Assembly: GCF_030380735.1 (NCBI RefSeq) | Contig: NZ_JAUDRZ010000002.1 | Span: forward strand, 186,001 to 250,000 | DNA from: Rhizobium sp. S152 | GTDB taxonomy: Bacteria; Pseudomonadota; Alphaproteobacteria; Rhizobiales; Rhizobiaceae | Direction of reading: 5' to 3' | Length of the DNA stretch: 64,000 nucleotides | Shown: positions 26,988 to 35,147 of the stretch, in pieces | Layout: the number at the start of each line of letters is the position of its first letter | Position numbering within the stretch: the first letter of the stretch is position 1 | Made by a program: the position numbers and the translations under genes | Notes under the pieces: model-generated | What the model was told of the DNA's origin: nothing | What the model saw: only the letters and a program-made list of their open reading frames with translations | Databases searched by the model: none

Positions 26988-27887
26988 ATGACCAATGTTA
27001 TCGACGGCAAGGCCGTTGCCGTTTCGGTTATCGACGCCGTAAAAGCCCATCATGCCGTCTTAGAGAGCGAAGAGGGAAAAAAGGCAGGATTGGCCGTGGT
27101 GATTGTCGGTGATGATCCTGCCAGCCATGCCTATGTCGGCGCCAAGGGGAGAATGGCTAAGGAATGCGGCTTCCATTCGATTCAGCACACGCTGCCTGAT
27201 GTGACCAGCCAAGAGGAAATCCTGGCCCTTATCGCTCGTCTCAACGATGATGATGGCGTTCATGGCATTCTCGTCCAGCTTCCTCTGCCACGACATCTCG
27301 ACAGTGAAGCCATAACTCAGGCAATCAAGCCCGCAAAAGACGTGGATGGCCTGCATGTCGTAAATGCTGGAAAGCTAGCGACCGGCGACCTGGTGACAGG
27401 CCTTCTGTCCTGCACGCCGGCAGGCGCAATGCACCTGATAGCCAAAATCCACGGCAAGGATCTATCGGGATTGAACGCTATCGTGATCGGACGCTCCAAT
27501 TTATTTGGCAAGCCGATGGCGCAACTCCTGCTCAATGCCAATGCAACGGTTACTATGGCTCATTCGCGCACGAGAGATCTTCCGTCCCTTTGCGTCCAGG
27601 CAGATATCGTCGTTGTCGCTGTTGGCATGGCGGAATTGGTAAAAGCTGAATGGCTGAAGCCCGGCGCAACCGTGATCGATGTCGGAATCAATCGGGTTCC
27701 GGCGCCCGAGCGCGGTGAAGGAAAAACGAAACTGGTCGGCGATGTGGATTTCGCAGCAGCAGCAGAAATCGCCGGATCAATTACGCCGGTTCCTGGCGGT
27801 GTCGGGCCGATGACCATAGCCATGCTAATGGCAAACACCGTAATCGCGGCTTACGGGCATTTTGGAAAGCTTCGACCGGAAATGTAG
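26988..27887 (+). CDS. folD: Bifunctional methylenetetrahydrofolate dehydrogenase/cyclohydrolase
   Basis: 299-residue FolD. It interconverts 5,10-methylene-, methenyl- and 10-formyl-tetrahydrofolate in the cytoplasm. Motifs are [20 protein letters not shown] near residue 40 (including the Tyr-x3-Lys of the catalytic site), [20 protein letters not shown], the NADP site [16 protein letters not shown] and the C-terminal [17 protein letters not shown] chose the ATG at 26988; an in-frame TTG at 26961 overlaps the soxG stop. Its place after soxG suggests a local paralogue that handles methylene-folate made by sarcosine oxidase. No glyA or purU, common companions in sox operons, is present here. Confidence 0.95.
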   Translation: MTNVIDGKAVAVSVIDAVKAHHAVLESEEGKKAGLAVVIVGDDPASHAYVGAKGRMAKECGFHSIQHTLPDVTSQEEILALIARLNDDDGVHGILVQLPLPRHLDSEAITQAIKPAKDVDGLHVVNAGKLATGDLVTGLLSCTPAGAMHLIAKIHGKDLSGLNAIVIGRSNLFGKPMAQLLLNANATVTMAHSRTRDLPSLCVQADIVVVAVGMAELVKAEWLKPGATVIDVGINRVPAPERGEGKTKLVGDVDFAAAAEIAGSITPVPGGVGPMTIAMLMANTVIAAYGHFGKLRPEM

Positions 27888-28023
27888 GGTGTCTTCCGGA
27901 TAACCTCACCGTATCGCTGCACCATCTATGGATGACGATTACAGTCTCGAAAAATCTCCGCCAAAAATCCATGCAGCGGAAATAAAATGCACGGAACGAG
28001 TCATTTCGCCGAAGAAGGAAAAA

Positions 28024-28042
28024 AGGAGGCAGCCTGATGTAA
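28024..28042 (+). promoter_or_regulatory. Strong ribosome-binding site followed by a start-stop codon pair
   Basis: AGGAGG at 28024-28029 is followed 7 bp later by ATG immediately joined to TAA (28037-28042). It lies about 45 bp before the regulator gene. Either it is a minimal start-stop leader that affects translation of the regulator, or it marks a lost former start codon. Confidence 0.35.
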
Positions 28043-28087
28043 GGACGCCGATTGCACGATAGCAATGTCTTGATGCATGAGGGAGCC

Positions 28088-29062
28088 ATGGACACTACCG
28101 AGCTCAAAGCTACTCAGACAATTGGATTTTTTCTTACCGAAAATTTCGCTTTGATGTCGTTTGCGTCGGCAATCGAGCCGCTGCGGGCGGCAAACCTGAT
28201 TGCCGGCATATCGCTCTATGAAGTTGTCCTGTTATCTATTGAAGGGCGGCCAATCACAAGCTCAGCCGGCCTTCCTGTTGTCTGCCAAGACCTGGATGAT
28301 GTCGGCGGGAAATGTCACACGATATTCGTCTGTGCTGGCGGCAATTCGGCAGATTGGGTATCTTCCGTCGACGCTTATCCATCTCTTCGAAAATTTGCGC
28401 GCCAAGGCGTTCGATTAGGTGGCATTTCAAGCGGGTCTTTCATTCTGGCGGCAGCCGGGCTGCTCGAAAAGCGCGACTTCACAATCCACTGGGAGCATGC
28501 TGGTGTTTTGAAGGAAGCCTATCCGCATCTATCTCCTCGGCAGACCCGCTTTGTGATCGATATGGACAGGGTCACCTGCGCAGGTGGGGTTGCTCCACTT
28601 GATATGATGCATGCGATTATCGCCGAGCGCATGGGCGAGCACTTCGCAAGACGCGTCAGCGATTGGTATTTGCATACTGCGGTGGCGGAGCCGGGTGCTT
28701 CACAACGAGCGTCTGCTGCAGAGCGTTTTGGTACCCATCATCCGGCATTGCTTACGATTTTGGAGAAAATGGAGGCAACGATAGAGCAGCCGCTCGACCG
28801 CAAGAGAATGGCGCAGGTCGTAGGTATGAGCATTCGGCATCTGGATCGTCTGTTTGCCGAAAATCTGAATTCGAGTTTCCTCGAAACATACAGGTCCGTT
28901 CGTCTCACCCATGCGCGCAGGCTGCTTGAGCAAAGCCCGCTATCTATCGCCCAAATCGCATTCGCTACCGGCTTTTCCAGCGCAGGTCATTTTTCCCGTA
29001 CATTCGGCATTCAGTTTGGTGCCACTCCGCACGTTTACCGGAAAAAATACTCGGCGCGATAG
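28088..29062 (+). CDS. GlxA/GbdR-type AraC-family regulator of sarcosine or glycine-betaine catabolism
   Basis: About 324 residues. The N-terminal DJ-1/PfpI-like domain (IGFFLTENFALMSFASAIEP, then FVCAGGNSADW, GISSGSFILAAAGLL) is followed by an AraC-type double helix-turn-helix (RMAQVVGMSIRHLDRLFAEN, SIAQIAFATGFSSAGHFSRT) near residues 230-320. This architecture matches GbdR and SouR, activators of glycine betaine and sarcosine genes. Location directly after soxBDAG-folD supports that role. The ATG at 28088 follows GAGGGAG closely; an ATG at 28073 and a TTG at 28052 are in-frame alternatives. Confidence 0.85.
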   Translation: MDTTELKATQTIGFFLTENFALMSFASAIEPLRAANLIAGISLYEVVLLSIEGRPITSSAGLPVVCQDLDDVGGKCHTIFVCAGGNSADWVSSVDAYPSLRKFARQGVRLGGISSGSFILAAAGLLEKRDFTIHWEHAGVLKEAYPHLSPRQTRFVIDMDRVTCAGGVAPLDMMHAIIAERMGEHFARRVSDWYLHTAVAEPGASQRASAAERFGTHHPALLTILEKMEATIEQPLDRKRMAQVVGMSIRHLDRLFAENLNSSFLETYRSVRLTHARRLLEQSPLSIAQIAFATGFSSAGHFSRTFGIQFGATPHVYRKKYSAR

Positions 29063-29324
29063 GACAAGCGTTTCAGGCGAGCCGTTAAAAATGTCCAGTG
29101 TAGGACATGGATGGAGACGCTCACCGAATAAGCATGAATGAGAGCTGGCGATGCACCACTAGAGGGCGGCGCGTATTTGACCAGACCCAGGGCGCGAACC
29201 GGCATGCTTTCTTTGCTCAAGATCGATTTGAACCTGACGGCCGATCTCTGCGGTGCCGTGCTGCTTGATACGCGCAAGGTGGCACGCTCCTTGCAACGCT
29301 TGGAGACCCCTTTAGCAAATATCA

Positions 29325-30116
29325 ATGGTGGCGCAATTGAACGGACATCTCGCGGAGAATTTTGAACTGGAGCGCAGGTTCGTCTTCTTTGATGCAGACA
29401 AGGAGCGCACCGCCGACTCGAAATTCTTCGATCGCTTCAGCTCGAACGAACGGCAGGCCGTCAAGGATGCTGGGCGTCGTATGATATTGCGCCCGGGCCA
29501 CAAGTTGTTTCGCCAGGGCACGAAACACGGCGGTATCTACATCGTCGAGAGCGGACGAATCCGTACCCACTTCACGGCCCGATCAGGGAAAGACATTACC
29601 CTGGCATATTGGGGCGAAGGCCACTTTGTCGGAGGTCCCGAGGTTTTTGGTCGCGGCCGCCACATCTGGTCCGGCACGACGATAGAGGAAACCAGGGTCC
29701 TCTATCTCAGTGGAGACATACTGGAAGATTTGATGATGCGGTGCCCTTCCGTCGCAATGTCCGTGATCGACGGGTTGATCCTGAAGGGACGAGCGTTCTC
29801 AAATCTCGTTCAGCTTCTGGGAACGCGCACCGCCGGTGCGCGGCTGGCTACCCTGATGATCAATCTATGCGAAACGTATGGCGAGCCCTCTGATCTGGGC
29901 CTCTCCATTGGCCACCGCTACACACATGAAGAACTGGCCAGCATGATCGGTGTAACCCGTCAATGGGTGAGCACGACGATTAGCAAGCTTCGTTCCGATG
30001 GTATTCTCGCCACGCGTGGCAAGGAGGTTTTCATTGTTGATCTCGCTCGCCTTGCATGCGTCATCAGGACTGTGTGCACGTCTGTAGCAGGATTGATACC
30101 GAGGCGTAGAAGCTGA
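29325..30116 (+). CDS. Crp/Fnr-family transcriptional regulator with a chimeric C-terminal tail
   Basis: 263 residues. The cyclic-nucleotide-like sensor domain covers about residues 45-150 (RPGHKLFRQGTKHGGIYIVE, GRIRTHFTARSGKDITLAYW), and the winged-helix domain about 185-245 (THEELASMIGVTRQWVSTTI). No N-terminal cysteine cluster for Fe-S binding is seen, so it is not a classical FNR oxygen sensor. The final roughly 19 codons after LARLAC are the antisense of a truncated lactonase-like gene, so the native C-terminus was probably replaced. The DNA-binding domain itself looks intact. Confidence 0.85.
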   Translation: MVAQLNGHLAENFELERRFVFFDADKERTADSKFFDRFSSNERQAVKDAGRRMILRPGHKLFRQGTKHGGIYIVESGRIRTHFTARSGKDITLAYWGEGHFVGGPEVFGRGRHIWSGTTIEETRVLYLSGDILEDLMMRCPSVAMSVIDGLILKGRAFSNLVQLLGTRTAGARLATLMINLCETYGEPSDLGLSIGHRYTHEELASMIGVTRQWVSTTISKLRSDGILATRGKEVFIVDLARLACVIRTVCTSVAGLIPRRRS

Positions 30117-30406
30117 TCGCCGACTTCCTCGCATGGCGCGACCTTGATTATCGCCTGTTCGAGAAAAATGGGTTTGTCCACCGGGAGGTAGCGGGGGACA
30201 GAATTGCGCCAGGTGTCGCCACTGTCCACCATGAAATTGCCGTCGGGGTGCTGGATCAGGTAGCAATATATCGGCAACGGAGGCGTCCAGTTGGTGTCAG
30301 CGAACATGTCGCTCTTGCGCATTTTCGCGTCGTGTCCCTCTATCCCGGCGACTTGCAAGGTTTTGATGGCGACCGTGCCCGTCTTAATGGCAGTTATCCT
30401 GATCAT
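30056..30406 (-). pseudogene. Truncated metallo-beta-lactamase-fold (lactonase-like) gene, N-terminal part only
   Basis: From the ATG at 30406 it encodes MIRITAIKTGTV, PLPIYCYLIQHPDGNFMVDS and TDVHTVLMTH, the N-terminal half of an AiiA/AttM-type lactonase-like protein. Homology stops at the first histidine of the expected HxHxDH metal motif (about position 30056); what follows is ARRARST with no metal ligands. It lies just downstream of a second, nearly complete homologue on the same strand. The open frame continues to 29960, overlapping the Crp/Fnr gene antisense. Confidence 0.65.
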
Positions 30407-30448
30407 CTTGTTTTCACTCCCGCATATTCGTAACAGTTTGCATTGCAA

Positions 30449-31294
30449 TCAGTCCGCAGATGCAATCTGCGTAAATATCTTCCCTTCCAGTCTCGTCCTG
30501 CTGTCCGGGTCATGTGCAAACTGGGTGATGACCGGGTGTTTCCGACATAAGTCGCGTAGCCTGCGCGTCGAGTCCTTATGAGCTGCATAGTCACCTGCTA
30601 CGCCGTCAACAATTCCCGCGACCAGCGCCTGTTCGCTATAGGCGGCATCGCCTGCGATCATGACGAGATGATCGTCCTATTCTATGATGACTGACTGGTG
30701 ACCGGCAGTATGGCCTGGGGTGGGCACGATGCGAACCCTGCCATCTTTCGTCAGTCTGGTACTGCGCTCGAATGTTTCCCATGCACCGTCGCTATGGGTG
30801 ATGCGTGTCGGATTGAAGCCGGCAGGGTAGTGCATGTTGAGAAATCCGCTCAGCGGGCCATTCCAAGCAAGCGCTGCTTCTGCTTCCGTCGCGCTCAACA
30901 CAAACTCACTGTTGGGGAAGCTCGGGATGCCGCCAGCGTGATCCCCATGCATATGGGTCATGATGACCCACCGAACGTCTCGTGGATCGAACCCGAGAGC
31001 CCGGATCTGCTCTCCAGCCTCTTCCTTTGGATTTACCCAACGGCGTTCGCAAGTGAGCATGAACGGATGCCACCAAGGCTGGTAGTGATAGAAATTGGCC
31101 CGGGAGCTTTCTCCGGTGTCGATCATGATCAGCCCTTCTGGATGCTCCACCAGCCAGCAGCCGATAGGCAGGACCGGGCTCCAGCTCTTATCCCGCAACA
31201 CCGCGATGGTGCGCTCGCGTCGAGAGATGCCATTTGAAATCTGATGCTTGCTCTTGATCTGCACGTCACCGGTCTGGACATAATGGATCTTCAT
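30449..31294 (-). pseudogene. AHL-lactonase-like metallo-beta-lactamase gene split by one in-frame amber codon
   Basis: Reading from the ATG at 31294, 205 codons encode a lactonase-like MBL protein: PIGCWLVEHPEGLIMIDTGE, then HMHGDH (residues 114-119) and GHTAGHQSVIIE. A TAG follows at 30677-30679. In the same frame directly after it the protein continues DDHLVMIAGDAAYSEQ, then FAHDPDSRTRLEGKIF to the stop at 30449. So a 281-residue protein is interrupted by a single nonsense codon. The metal-binding Asp (GDAAY) and His (AHDP) lie after the stop, so the truncated form should be inactive. A sequencing error could also explain it. Divergent from a TetR gene. Confidence 0.75.
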
Positions 31295-31308
31295 CGGTAA
31301 ATCCTAAA

Positions 31309-31322
31309 GCAACATATGTTGC
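31309..31322. promoter_or_regulatory. TetR-type operator palindrome
   Basis: GCAACATATGTTGC is a perfect 14-bp palindrome, with matching AA/TT flanks one base further out. It lies in the 61 bp between the divergent lactonase-like and TetR-family genes, where a TetR regulator normally binds to control both. Confidence 0.7.
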
Positions 31323-31355
31323 GTTAAGAGATAAATCCGTCGCGGATTGGAGTCA

Positions 31356-31985
31356 ATGAAGGATAATCCAGAATCGAAGGTCGAGCGTGCGACTCGGCCA
31401 GGTGGCCGTTCGGCGCGTGTCAGGGAAAATGTTCGCGCGGCTGCCCTCATGGAGTTGCGAGCCAAGGGGTTTGCGGGATTGTCCCATCGCGCGATTGCCG
31501 CCCGAGCCGAGGTCGACCCCTCCACGGTATATCGGCGATGGCCAACCAGGATGCGGCTCATCACCGACTTGATCGTCGGCCTATCCGATCATGAAATATC
31601 CGTTCCAGACACAGGCGATCTGGCGCTCGATCTTTCAGCATATCTAAATCAGGTGATAGAGCTAATCTCTGCACCTGAAATTCGAGCGCTTGGCAATGCT
31701 CTGCTGCAGGCCTCGTCAGATGAAGATGAGGATGTCGACAGCGCATTGAAGCTGCTTTGGGGAGAGCGTTTTGCGCGTGCCGCGATAATTTTCGACCGGG
31801 CAATCGACCGTGGCGATCTCCCAGCGCATGTGGAAGTTCATCTTATGATCGAGCTACTGGTCGCGCCGACTTGGTTTCGCATCTTGGTAAGCCGGCAACC
31901 GCTGGACGATCGATTTATTGAGACTTGCGTTGGCAATGTCATGATGGTTCTGCAGCGCGGAACGAATGAGCGCGGCAAATCGTGA
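31356..31985 (+). CDS. TetR/AcrR-family transcriptional regulator
   Basis: 209 residues. The N-terminal helix-turn-helix reads AALMELRAKGFAGLSHRAIA followed by ARAEVDPSTVYRRW, typical of the TetR family. The C-terminal ligand domain has no specific hallmark I recognise. I chose the ATG at 31356, with GGAG just upstream; a TTG at 31347 is in frame. It is divergent from the broken lactonase-like gene with an operator-like palindrome between them, and may also act on the Baeyer-Villiger gene 220 bp downstream. Confidence 0.87.
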   Translation: MKDNPESKVERATRPGGRSARVRENVRAAALMELRAKGFAGLSHRAIAARAEVDPSTVYRRWPTRMRLITDLIVGLSDHEISVPDTGDLALDLSAYLNQVIELISAPEIRALGNALLQASSDEDEDVDSALKLLWGERFARAAIIFDRAIDRGDLPAHVEVHLMIELLVAPTWFRILVSRQPLDDRFIETCVGNVMMVLQRGTNERGKS

Positions 31986-32131
31986 AGGCCTTTTAGGGCT
32001 CGACTCCTACTCAACAGCGACAAGCCGACTTTCATTATTTCGTCGTCTCGCGGTCTCGTTCTCTAAGGGCAAAGTCGTTGCCGTCGGACGGATGAGCCAC
32101 GGTTGGCGGCATTGCCACTCGGATGCAAAGT

Positions 32132-32157
32132 TATAATTGTTGTTGACCAACAACAAT
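32132..32157 (+). promoter_or_regulatory. Candidate promoter -10 box with overlapping operator for the Baeyer-Villiger monooxygenase gene
   Basis: TATAAT at 32132-32137 is followed at once by a perfect inverted repeat with arms ATTGTTGTTG (32136-32145) and CAACAACAAT (32148-32157), spacer AC. The repeat covers the expected transcription start, a standard repressor position. Half-sites share TGTTG/CAACA with the TetR operator at 31309-31322. Confidence 0.6.
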
Positions 32158-32206
32158 GTTTATGACAGTTTGAACCTGTTCCAATATCCGGGAGGGGAGT
32201 TTGAGT

Positions 32207-33871
32207 GTGAGCAATTTTGCGGATTTCGATGTGTTGGTGGTTGGTGCGGGATTTGCAGGTCTATATGCAATCCATCGTTTCCGCCGTCAGGGACTGAGCG
32301 TAAAGGTGTTCGAGAAGGCGCCAGAAGTTGGGGGGTGCTGGTACTGGAACAAGTACCCCGGCTGCCGTTGCGATATCCCCAGCGTCGATTATTCCTACGG
32401 CTTCAGTCCTGAACTTGATCAGGAATGGACATGGCCCGAAGCTTATTCCAAGCAAGCGGATATCCTGAATTACATTAAACACGTCGCTGACAAGTTTGAT
32501 TTGCGCAAGGACATCCAGTTCAATTCGGAAGTCACTGCAGTTACGTTCCTTGACGATCAGAGGCTGTGGGAGATCACGACCGCAGACGGCGAGAAGACAA
32601 CGGGCACCTATTGCGTGATGGCAACCGGAGGCCTGTCTGTTCCGACGAAGCCAAAACTGGCGGGCGTGGATACTTATGCAGGTCTCGAACTTCACACGGC
32701 AGCTTGGCCGGAAGGCGTTGACCTCAAGGGAAAGCGCGTCGGGATCATTGGAACCGGCTCGTCCGGGGTGCAGGTCGTTCCTGAAATCGCTCCCGAAGTT
32801 GAACACCTATATGTGTTTCAACGAACTCCTGCTTATGCAACGCCGGCATTTGAACCCACCATGACGCCAGAGATGATGGATCGGGTGAAGGCGAATTATC
32901 CCAGGATACGTGAAACGCAGCAGTTCACACCTCGTGCAGTCGCGAATTTCAACGCGCGCACGGGAGCCTTCGCGCCGCTGCCTGATGACTTCCTGACACA
33001 GGGTGGCCGCGTTGATTTTCGTGGAACAAGCGGCGGCAATATCAAGGGGTTGACGACGGAGGAGCTCGCCGAGCTCATCAAGAATTATGGTATCGGTCAC
33101 CTTCTAAACTTCCAGGATATCTACTTCGATGAAGAGTCCAATGAGAAGGCAAGTGATATATTTCGGGGCTACGTGAAGTCGTCTGTTCGGGATCCGGAAA
33201 CGGCTGACAGTCTCACTCCGAAGAACTATGGGATTGGCTGTAAGCGGCCCGTACGCGACCGCAGTTACTACCAAACGTTCAACCGCGACAACGTCACCTT
33301 GGTTGACCTCCAGAAGCAGCCACTTGAAGAGGTGAACCCTGCCGGCATCCGTACCAGTGCAAATCAGTACGACCTCGACGTACTGATTTACGCAACGGGA
33401 TTCGACGCGCTGACCGGCGCTCTGCTGAAAGCCAACATTACTGGCAGGGGCGGACTCAAGCTCACTGAAAAATGGCAATACGGTCCGGTCGGTTATCTTG
33501 GCCTGCAAATTGAAGGTTTCCCGAACCTGTTTGCTGTTACAGGGCCAGGCAGTCCTTCAGCTTTGGCAAACATGGTCGTTGGTATCGAGCAGCACATCAA
33601 CTTCATCGCGGACTGCCTCGCGTTTATGAAGGAAAAACACTACGCCGAAGTCGAGCCGACCAAAGACGCGGTCGATGAATGGGTCTCGATCTGCAACAAG
33701 CTCGCAGAGGGTACGAGCTATACCGCTTCTGGATGCAAATCATGGTATCTCGGAACGAACATCCCGGGGAAGCCTCAGGTATTCATGCCTTACATCGGCG
33801 GATATCACATATTCAAACAGCATTGCGACAATGTTGCCAGGAATGACTATGCCGGATTTGCTTTCAGATAA
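32207..33871 (+). CDS. Baeyer-Villiger flavin monooxygenase (cyclohexanone monooxygenase-like)
   Basis: 554 residues. It is a FAD- and NADPH-dependent enzyme that converts ketones to esters or lactones. The FAD motif GAGFAG is at residues 13-18, followed by GGCWYWNKYPGCRCD; the Baeyer-Villiger fingerprint YAGLELHTAAWP at about 157-168 has Tyr in place of the usual first Phe; the NADPH motif GTGSSG is at about 182-187; and the late ATGFDALTG segment is present. GGAGGGGAG precedes the GTG at 32207 by 7 bp; a TTG at 32201 is too close to it. The nearby lactonase-like gene could have opened its lactone product, which makes the broken lactonase notable. Substrate unknown. Confidence 0.9.
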   Translation: MSNFADFDVLVVGAGFAGLYAIHRFRRQGLSVKVFEKAPEVGGCWYWNKYPGCRCDIPSVDYSYGFSPELDQEWTWPEAYSKQADILNYIKHVADKFDLRKDIQFNSEVTAVTFLDDQRLWEITTADGEKTTGTYCVMATGGLSVPTKPKLAGVDTYAGLELHTAAWPEGVDLKGKRVGIIGTGSSGVQVVPEIAPEVEHLYVFQRTPAYATPAFEPTMTPEMMDRVKANYPRIRETQQFTPRAVANFNARTGAFAPLPDDFLTQGGRVDFRGTSGGNIKGLTTEELAELIKNYGIGHLLNFQDIYFDEESNEKASDIFRGYVKSSVRDPETADSLTPKNYGIGCKRPVRDRSYYQTFNRDNVTLVDLQKQPLEEVNPAGIRTSANQYDLDVLIYATGFDALTGALLKANITGRGGLKLTEKWQYGPVGYLGLQIEGFPNLFAVTGPGSPSALANMVVGIEQHINFIADCLAFMKEKHYAEVEPTKDAVDEWVSICNKLAEGTSYTASGCKSWYLGTNIPGKPQVFMPYIGGYHIFKQHCDNVARNDYAGFAFR

Positions 33872-33901
33872 ACGATTCCATTATTGATATTTATCGACCT
33901 G

Positions 33902-33935
33902 CAGAGGGCTGGCTCATGGATGGACCGGCTCTCTG
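33902..33935 (+). terminator. Hairpin between convergent genes
   Basis: Arms CAGAGGGCTGG (33902-33912) and CCGGCTCTCTG (33925-33935) pair over 11 positions, two of them G-U. It lies 30 bp after the monooxygenase stop and before the convergent TetR gene. There is no strong T-run, so termination would be weak or factor-dependent. Confidence 0.35.
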
Positions 33936-33976
33936 TTGTGTCATTTAAGGATAGCCAAGGCCCATGAGATGCTCAC

Positions 33977-34600
33977 TCAGGGCTGGAGCAGCGCGTCAAC
34001 CGCATCAAAAAGTGTCGCCTTGACGGCCGAAATGTCTATCGCCTCGGGTTTTATCAGAGACTGCATCGTCACGCCGCGTAACAGAGCGACGATTGCAATC
34101 GACGCAGAAGGCACATTGAGGTTCTTGTTGAACTCTCCAGTTGCCTGACCATCCTTGATAATTTGGACGAACCTGGCACGCAACACATCGTCATGCTGAG
34201 CAAGCTGCGTGAGTGCTTCTGGAGTTCCCCCTAGCGCTTCCCCCATCAATACATACAGCGGTCTCAGCCGGCCTTTCCGGCTGCGGATCTCTTCAAGATA
34301 CGTTTCGATGTACCGCCGAAGCGCATCTCTGGGCGAGGTTGCCAACGACAAACTGTCGAGACGCTCCTCCTTGAAGGATTTAATTATATGCTCCAGTACG
34401 GATTGCAGCAGACCTTGCTTAGATCCGAAACGCTGACTAACGAGGGTGCCCGTGTAGCCCGCAGCGGTGCCAACCTCGATCAATGAGGTTCGGTGGTAGC
34501 CCTTGGTGGAATAGAGCTCAATCGCTTCCTCGATGATCCGCCTTTCGGACTCAGCACGCCGCTCTTCCTGCGATCTTGATTTTTTTTTGACGGCTTCCAC
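33977..34600 (-). CDS. TetR/AcrR-family transcriptional regulator
   Basis: About 207 residues from a GTG at 34600. The helix-turn-helix is IIEEAIELYSTKGYHRTSLI then EVGTAAGYTGTLVSQRFGSK. The start is uncertain: a GTG at 34705 would add 35 residues, and an ATG at 34617 is in a different frame upstream of a run of nine A residues (coding strand) that encodes KKK near the N-terminus. A length change in this run would bring that ATG into frame. It is convergent with the Baeyer-Villiger gene and may regulate it. Ligand unknown. Confidence 0.82.
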   Translation of the reverse strand: MEAVKKKSRSQEERRAESERRIIEEAIELYSTKGYHRTSLIEVGTAAGYTGTLVSQRFGSKQGLLQSVLEHIIKSFKEERLDSLSLATSPRDALRRYIETYLEEIRSRKGRLRPLYVLMGEALGGTPEALTQLAQHDDVLRARFVQIIKDGQATGEFNKNLNVPSASIAIVALLRGVTMQSLIKPEAIDISAVKATLFDAVDALLQP

Positions 34601-34837
34601 GAGTGACTTAGGTCCATGATCTAAAAACCTAAAGCTACAGAACTTTATGCTGGACAACAACCTTTCGACATCTCGTTGGTATCCAGCCGAACGACCTGTA
34701 TCCACAGCGGCGCTGCCCGAACGCCATGAAGGCCCCGCAGAACCATCTTACAAATCGATTGCAGCGCGGATGAAGGTCGACCCTACACTAGTTGACTGAT
34801 GGGGTGGATCCGTCGAGCAGGCATCATACGCCGATGC

Positions 34838-34951
34838 CGGCCGGAGGGGCTCCACCGCACGGAAGGCGTGTTCTTCGAACACTTCATCAAGGAACACGCG
34901 ACGAACAAGGACGTGTTCACGCCGAGCCTGTTGGAACTTTATGCGAAATAA
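34838..34951 (+). pseudogene. Possible alpha/beta-hydrolase (epoxide hydrolase-like) fragment
   Basis: One frame encodes RPEGLHRTEGVFFEHFIKEH then NKDVFTPSLLELYAK before a TAA. This resembles the cap region of epoxide-hydrolase-like proteins, where the segment after the catalytic core has a FFxHF block and a following PxxLxxYxxAY helix. No catalytic motif is present. The stretch 34601-35147 holds nothing else that I can support. Confidence 0.35.
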
Positions 34952-35147
34952 CGGCGGCATGGGCCAATTCAGATTGTCGGGTGTCGATCATCTCGGCAAT
35001 CTTGCGAAGGGGCGCCCTGCCTGCTGCCATGGCCGCGGTCCGACCGTCGTTGGCTCCGGCCAGATAGTGACGGTCATTGGAACTGATCGCTTCCGATATG
35101 TATCTGGCAGCAGGTCTGTCGCCAAAGGCATCATTCTCGCCAAGCGA

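Noticed and set aside
29138..29365. A 75-codon open frame before the Crp/Fnr gene
   Set aside because: No domain, overlaps the Crp/Fnr start, and lacks a good ribosome-binding site.
30677..30679. TAG as a recoded sense codon (pyrrolysine-like)
   Set aside because: No pyrrolysine genes are expected in this lineage and a catalytic role at this position is not known; a nonsense mutation or sequence error is simpler.
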